NCBI GenBank assembly: GCA_012511915.1
Contig: JAAZFB010000093.1
Location: 1 to 9,957, forward strand
Length of the DNA: 9,957 bases
Source: Clostridiaceae bacterium
Lineage (GTDB): Bacteria; Bacillota; Clostridia; Monoglobales; Firm-18
Direction: 5' to 3'
The notes under the pieces were generated by a model. That model was not told the DNA's origin, did not search any database, and saw only the letters and a program-made list of their open reading frames with translations. Positions 7,140 to 9,957 of the stretch are shown piece by piece (position 1 is the first letter of the stretch; each line of letters begins with the position of its first letter). Both the position numbers and the translations under genes were made by a program.

Positions 7140-8096
7140 GTGTTTGAAACAGCATACAACGAGTTGGATTATGCCGCTTCGGTGGCGCGTATCAGATCAA
7201 TAGAAATTCGTCTTTTAGGTAGGGTCGAGCTTGACAAACTTATAAGCGCCGATACTGTTTCTGATTCGATTAATTCGCTTGCTAATGCAGGTTGGAAAGT
7301 TTCGGCAGATTATAACGAAATGCTTTTTGATCAGCTTTTGGCGCTCTTTGCACTTATGGAGAAATTAGGAGCCCAAGAGTTTTTAAGAACCCAACGGCTA
7401 AAATACGATTATCATAATTTAAAAGTGCTTATCAAATCACAATTAACCAACCAGCAGCCCCGTCAGGAACTGCTTATGGAATTAGGCAATATAACAACCT
7501 CTGACATGAAGAATGCAGTTGGCAACCGTGAGTATAAAATATTCTCCGAAAACACTAAACAAGCTATTTTGGATGCATATGACCAATATGCAAAAATTGC
7601 CGATGCACAACTAATTGACATCATTTTAGATAGCGCATATTTCAATGACTTATCACGATATGCTTCTGAAATACCTGAAGAAAAAACGGTAGAGCTAATA
7701 AAAACTCAAATAGATATCCATAATATAAAAACCTTTGTACGAATGCGCAAAATGGACAAAATACACGGCAGTATGCAAAAGGCAATAGCAGACGGCGGTA
7801 ATATCTCATATGATTTCTTTATAAATAATATAAATTCCGACAACAGCAATTCGATATTATTTGAAAAGACACCTTACTCCTCTGCGTTTTCGGGCGATGA
7901 TTTTGAGTTGGTTTTAGATAATTACTTTTTGAAAAAGGTCAAAAAGGCACAAAAAGGTGCTTTCGGGCTTGCTCCGTTGGCAGGTTATTTTTTTATAAAA
8001 GAAAACGAAATCCAAAACGTACGTATAATCTTAACGTGCAAAAATGCAGAATTAAATTACGAAACCATACGCTCAAGGCTTCGGGACGGTAGGTGA
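7140..8096 (+). CDS. ntpC: V-type ATPase subunit C (subunit d, rotor-ring cap)
   Basis: This soluble helical protein sits on the cytoplasmic face of the K ring and couples it to the central shaft (subunits D and F). The 318-residue length fits the bacterial family. Family-like stretches are the opening YAASVARIRSIEIRLLG, the region LRTQRLKYDYHNLKVLIKSQ (about 84-103), the repeat-like IDIHNIKTFVRMRKM (about 191-205) and the C-terminal APLAGYFFIKENEIQNVRII (about 278-297). No membrane helices are seen. The start is GTG at 7140 with GGGGTGA at 7124-7130 as the ribosome binding site, directly after the subunit E stop. Subunit F follows 10 bases later. The order E-C-F-A is the one seen in the E. 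hirae ntp operon. Confidence 0.93.
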   Translation: MFETAYNELDYAASVARIRSIEIRLLGRVELDKLISADTVSDSINSLANAGWKVSADYNEMLFDQLLALFALMEKLGAQEFLRTQRLKYDYHNLKVLIKSQLTNQQPRQELLMELGNITTSDMKNAVGNREYKIFSENTKQAILDAYDQYAKIADAQLIDIILDSAYFNDLSRYASEIPEEKTVELIKTQIDIHNIKTFVRMRKMDKIHGSMQKAIADGGNISYDFFINNINSDNSNSILFEKTPYSSAFSGDDFELVLDNYFLKKVKKAQKGAFGLAPLAGYFFIKENEIQNVRIILTCKNAELNYETIRSRLRDGR

Positions 8097-8106
8097 AACT
8101 TATACC

Positions 8107-8430
8107 ATGTATAGAATAGGAATAATCGGCGACAGAGAAAGTGTGCTCAGTTTTAAAGCTGTTGGCTTTGATGTTGCGGATACAGTCGATTCCGAACAGG
8201 CGCACATTGCTTTTGCTGACTTTGTTTCAAAGAACTATGCGATAATTTTTGTAACAGAAAAAATCGCGCAATTAATATCGGCAAAAATTGAAGAACATAA
8301 AGATAATCCTTATCCTGCTGTTATAGTTATTCCCGATAACCGCGGTTCTAACGGTATGGGAATGAATGCAATAAAAAAATCGGTTGAACGGGCAGTCGGC
8401 GCCGACATCTTGTTTAATACCGATCAATAA
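8107..8430 (+). CDS. ntpG: V-type ATPase subunit F (central shaft)
   Basis: Subunit F binds subunit D to build the rotating central shaft in the A3B3 head. The 107-residue length is as expected. The N-terminus YRIGIIGDRESVLSFKAVGFDVADT is the typical Rossmann-like opening of this family, with GDRESVLSF the most conserved part. The middle has AIIFVTEKIAQLI and the later part PAVIVIPDNRGSNG with a basic C-terminal helix (KKSVERAVGADI). The ATG at 8107 is served by GGTGA at 8092-8096, which includes the subunit C stop. It is named ntpG in E. hirae but subunit F or AtpF in most annotation. The 76-base gap after it is the largest between genes in the operon. Confidence 0.94.
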   Translation: MYRIGIIGDRESVLSFKAVGFDVADTVDSEQAHIAFADFVSKNYAIIFVTEKIAQLISAKIEEHKDNPYPAVIVIPDNRGSNGMGMNAIKKSVERAVGADILFNTDQ

Positions 8431-8490
8431 CAACAAATATAAATGCTGAACGATACAGCGACAGAATTAGTATTATTTAGAAAAAAATTA

Positions 8491-8499
8491 AGGTGGGTG
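8491..8499 (+). promoter_or_regulatory. Ribosome binding site for subunit A (TTG start)
   Basis: AGGTGGGTG ends 7 bases before the TTG at 8507. The encoded start, GTIIKVSGPLVVA, agrees with the usual A-subunit N-terminus, and no in-frame ATG lies near. It therefore supports a TTG start for a catalytic subunit gene. Confidence 0.75.
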
Positions 8500-8506
8500 T
8501 TTTTAT

Positions 8507-9829
8507 TTGGGAACAATAATTAAGGTTTCCGGGCCTCTTGTAGTTGCAGGAGGTATGGAAGATGCAAATATGTTTGACGTTGTGCGCGTAAGTAATCACA
8601 ACCTTATCGGGGAGATTATTGAGATGCGTAACGACAAGGCATCAATTCAGGTTTATGAAGAAACATCAGGTCTTGGGCCGGGTGAACCGGTCAATACAAC
8701 CGGGGCTCCGCTTTCGGTTGAATTGGGCCCCGGGCTTATAGAAAAAATATATGATGGAATACAACGCCCACTTGAAATTATCAGGCAACAAGCCGGCGCT
8801 AACATCACTCGCGGCATACAAGTCAGCCCTTTAGACAAAGAAGCAACCTGGGACTTTATCCCGGATGCTAAAGTTGGCGACAGCGTTATCGGCGGGGATA
8901 TAATAGGTCATGTAAACGAAACTGTTTTGGTTGTGCACAAAATCATGGTGCCCAACGGCATATCCGGCACAATTACCGATATAAAAAGCGGTATGTTTAC
9001 AATAGAACAAACGGTTGCGACTATTTCAACGGATAGCGGTGAAAGCGTAAACCTTACCATGATGCAGAAATGGCCGGTGCGCTTAGGGCGGCCTTATAAT
9101 CAAAAGCTGCCGCCGGAAATGCCGCTCGTTACAGGGCAAAGGGTTATAGACACGTTGTTCCCGATTGCCAAGGGCGGTGTTGCAGCTGTACCCGGGCCTT
9201 TCGGCAGCGGTAAAACTGTTGTTCAGCATCAGCTCGCAAAATGGGCGGATGCCGATATTGTGGTATATATAGGCTGCGGTGAACGAGGAAACGAAATGAC
9301 CGATGTGCTTATGGAATTCCCGGAACTTAAAGACCCGAAAACGGGGTATTCGCTTATGAAACGCACAGTTTTGATTGCCAATACCTCTGATATGCCTGTT
9401 GCAGCACGTGAAGCAAGCATATATACCGGAATTACAATAGCGGAATACTTCCGCGATATGGGTTATTCTGTTGCGCTTATGGCTGATTCAACTTCGCGTT
9501 GGGCAGAAGCGCTCAGAGAAATGAGCGGACGGCTCGAGGAAATGCCCGGGGAGGAAGGTTATCCGGCATACTTGGGCTCACGTCTTGCGCAATTCTACGA
9601 GCGTGCAGGGCGCGTACTATCATCAGGGACAATCCCGCGCGAAGGTGCGATAACAGCTATCGGTGCCGTATCACCGCCCGGCGGTGATATATCCGAACCG
9701 GTCTCGCAAGCAACACTGCGAATAGTCAAAGTATTCTGGGGATTAGATGCAACATTGGCTTATCGGCGTCATTTCCCCGCAATAAATTGGATGACATCTT
9801 ATTCTTTATATTTAGATGTTTTAAGCTAA
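8507..9829 (+). CDS. ntpA: V-type ATPase catalytic subunit A, ended early by an in-frame TAA
   Basis: Subunit A is the nucleotide-hydrolysing subunit of the A3B3 head. The visible 440 residues hold the beta-barrel (IIKVSGPLVVA at 4-14), the A-specific insertion (about 110-185), and the catalytic core: Walker A GPFGSGKT (230-237, K236), GCGERGNEMTDV (256-267, catalytic E259), Walker B-type VALMADSTSRW (322-332, D327), then EMPGEEGYPAYLGSRLAQFYERAG. All catalytic residues are present. The family is usually near 580-600 residues, so about 150 C-terminal residues are missing. They are not absent from the DNA: after the TAA at 9827-9829 the same frame goes on with A-like sequence to the window end. 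Either the gene is broken by one base change, the base is a sequence error, or the stop is read through. A TTG at 8507 is the start. Subunit B should lie beyond the window. Confidence 0.93.
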   Translation: MGTIIKVSGPLVVAGGMEDANMFDVVRVSNHNLIGEIIEMRNDKASIQVYEETSGLGPGEPVNTTGAPLSVELGPGLIEKIYDGIQRPLEIIRQQAGANITRGIQVSPLDKEATWDFIPDAKVGDSVIGGDIIGHVNETVLVVHKIMVPNGISGTITDIKSGMFTIEQTVATISTDSGESVNLTMMQKWPVRLGRPYNQKLPPEMPLVTGQRVIDTLFPIAKGGVAAVPGPFGSGKTVVQHQLAKWADADIVVYIGCGERGNEMTDVLMEFPELKDPKTGYSLMKRTVLIANTSDMPVAAREASIYTGITIAEYFRDMGYSVALMADSTSRWAEALREMSGRLEEMPGEEGYPAYLGSRLAQFYERAGRVLSSGTIPREGAITAIGAVSPPGGDISEPVSQATLRIVKVFWGLDATLAYRRHFPAINWMTSYSLYLDVLS

Positions 9830-9957
9830 TGGTTTTCCGAAAGTATTGCAAAAGACTGGACCCAACTCCGAAATACTGCCGTAAAAATTCTGTCGGAAGA
9901 AGCTGAGCTCAACGAAATAGTTCAGCTTGTCGGGGTCGATGCTTTATCAAGCGACGA
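9830..9957 (+). pseudogene. ntpA: Continuation of the subunit A frame after the in-frame stop (runs off window)
   Basis: The 42 complete codons after the TAA stay in the subunit A frame and contain no further stop. They begin WFSESIAKDW and go on to LSEEAELNEIVQLVG and then VDALSSD. This matches the family's C-terminal helical domain as I know it from E. hirae NtpA, where the motif is near EEEQLNEIVRLVG. No base is gained or lost, so a single substitution (for example CAA, AAA or GAA to TAA) explains the break. The segment has no start codon or ribosome binding site of its own that would make it a separate gene. Confidence 0.85.

Noticed and set aside
8443..8523. 26-codon open frame in the gap before subunit A
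   Set aside because: It has no ribosome binding site, overlaps the ntpA start and resembles nothing known to me; it is probably chance.
9827..9829. Reassignment of TAA to a sense codon as the cause of the split subunit A gene
   Set aside because: TAA ends trpS, tagO, ntpK, ntpE and ntpG at the expected protein ends, TAG ends wecB and ntpI, and TGA ends ntpF and ntpC, so the standard bacterial code fits the rest of the window.
9820..9835. Frameshift or programmed slippage at the end of the visible subunit A frame
   Set aside because: The homologous sequence continues in the same frame after the stop with no base gained or lost, so a substitution explains it without a shift.

Overview
The window looks like part of a low-to-moderate GC Gram-positive anaerobe chromosome, most likely class Clostridia. 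The reasons are the AT-leaning codon use, purine-rich Shine-Dalgarno sites before almost every gene, frequent TTG/GTG starts, a teichoic-acid/cell-wall sugar gene pair, and a V-type (ntp) ATPase operon in the order known from Enterococcus hirae. Species cannot be named from this sequence. All credible genes are on the + strand and tightly packed, and no stretch longer than about 76 bases lacks a gene. I see no mobile element, CRISPR array, tRNA or rRNA.

Bases 1-3778 hold a 5'-truncated PLP-dependent class I/II aminotransferase, trpS (tryptophanyl-tRNA synthetase, overlapping it by 11 bases), a TagO/WecA-type polyprenyl-phosphate GlcNAc-1-phosphate transferase, and a non-hydrolysing UDP-GlcNAc 2-epimerase (WecB/MnaA). 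The last two together would start a teichoic acid or related wall polymer: one loads GlcNAc-1-P on undecaprenyl phosphate and the other makes UDP-ManNAc for the next sugar.

Bases 3811-9957 hold the first seven genes of a V-type (A/V-type) ATPase operon: G-like stalk subunit, I (a), K (c), E, C (d), F and A. The subunit B and D genes would be expected just past the window end. K carries the residues known to bind Na+ in E. hirae NtpK, so the machine is probably a sodium pump or Na+-driven ATP synthase.

The most striking point is in the last gene. The catalytic A subunit reads normally for 440 codons, meets an in-frame TAA at 9827-9829, and then continues in the same frame with clearly A-subunit-like sequence to the window end. 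All three stop codons end other genes here, so a changed genetic code is unlikely. A nonsense substitution, a sequencing/assembly error, or readthrough remains. A second notable pattern is that a V-type operon follows tagO/wecB, a spot that in several Firmicutes precedes the F-type atp operon.
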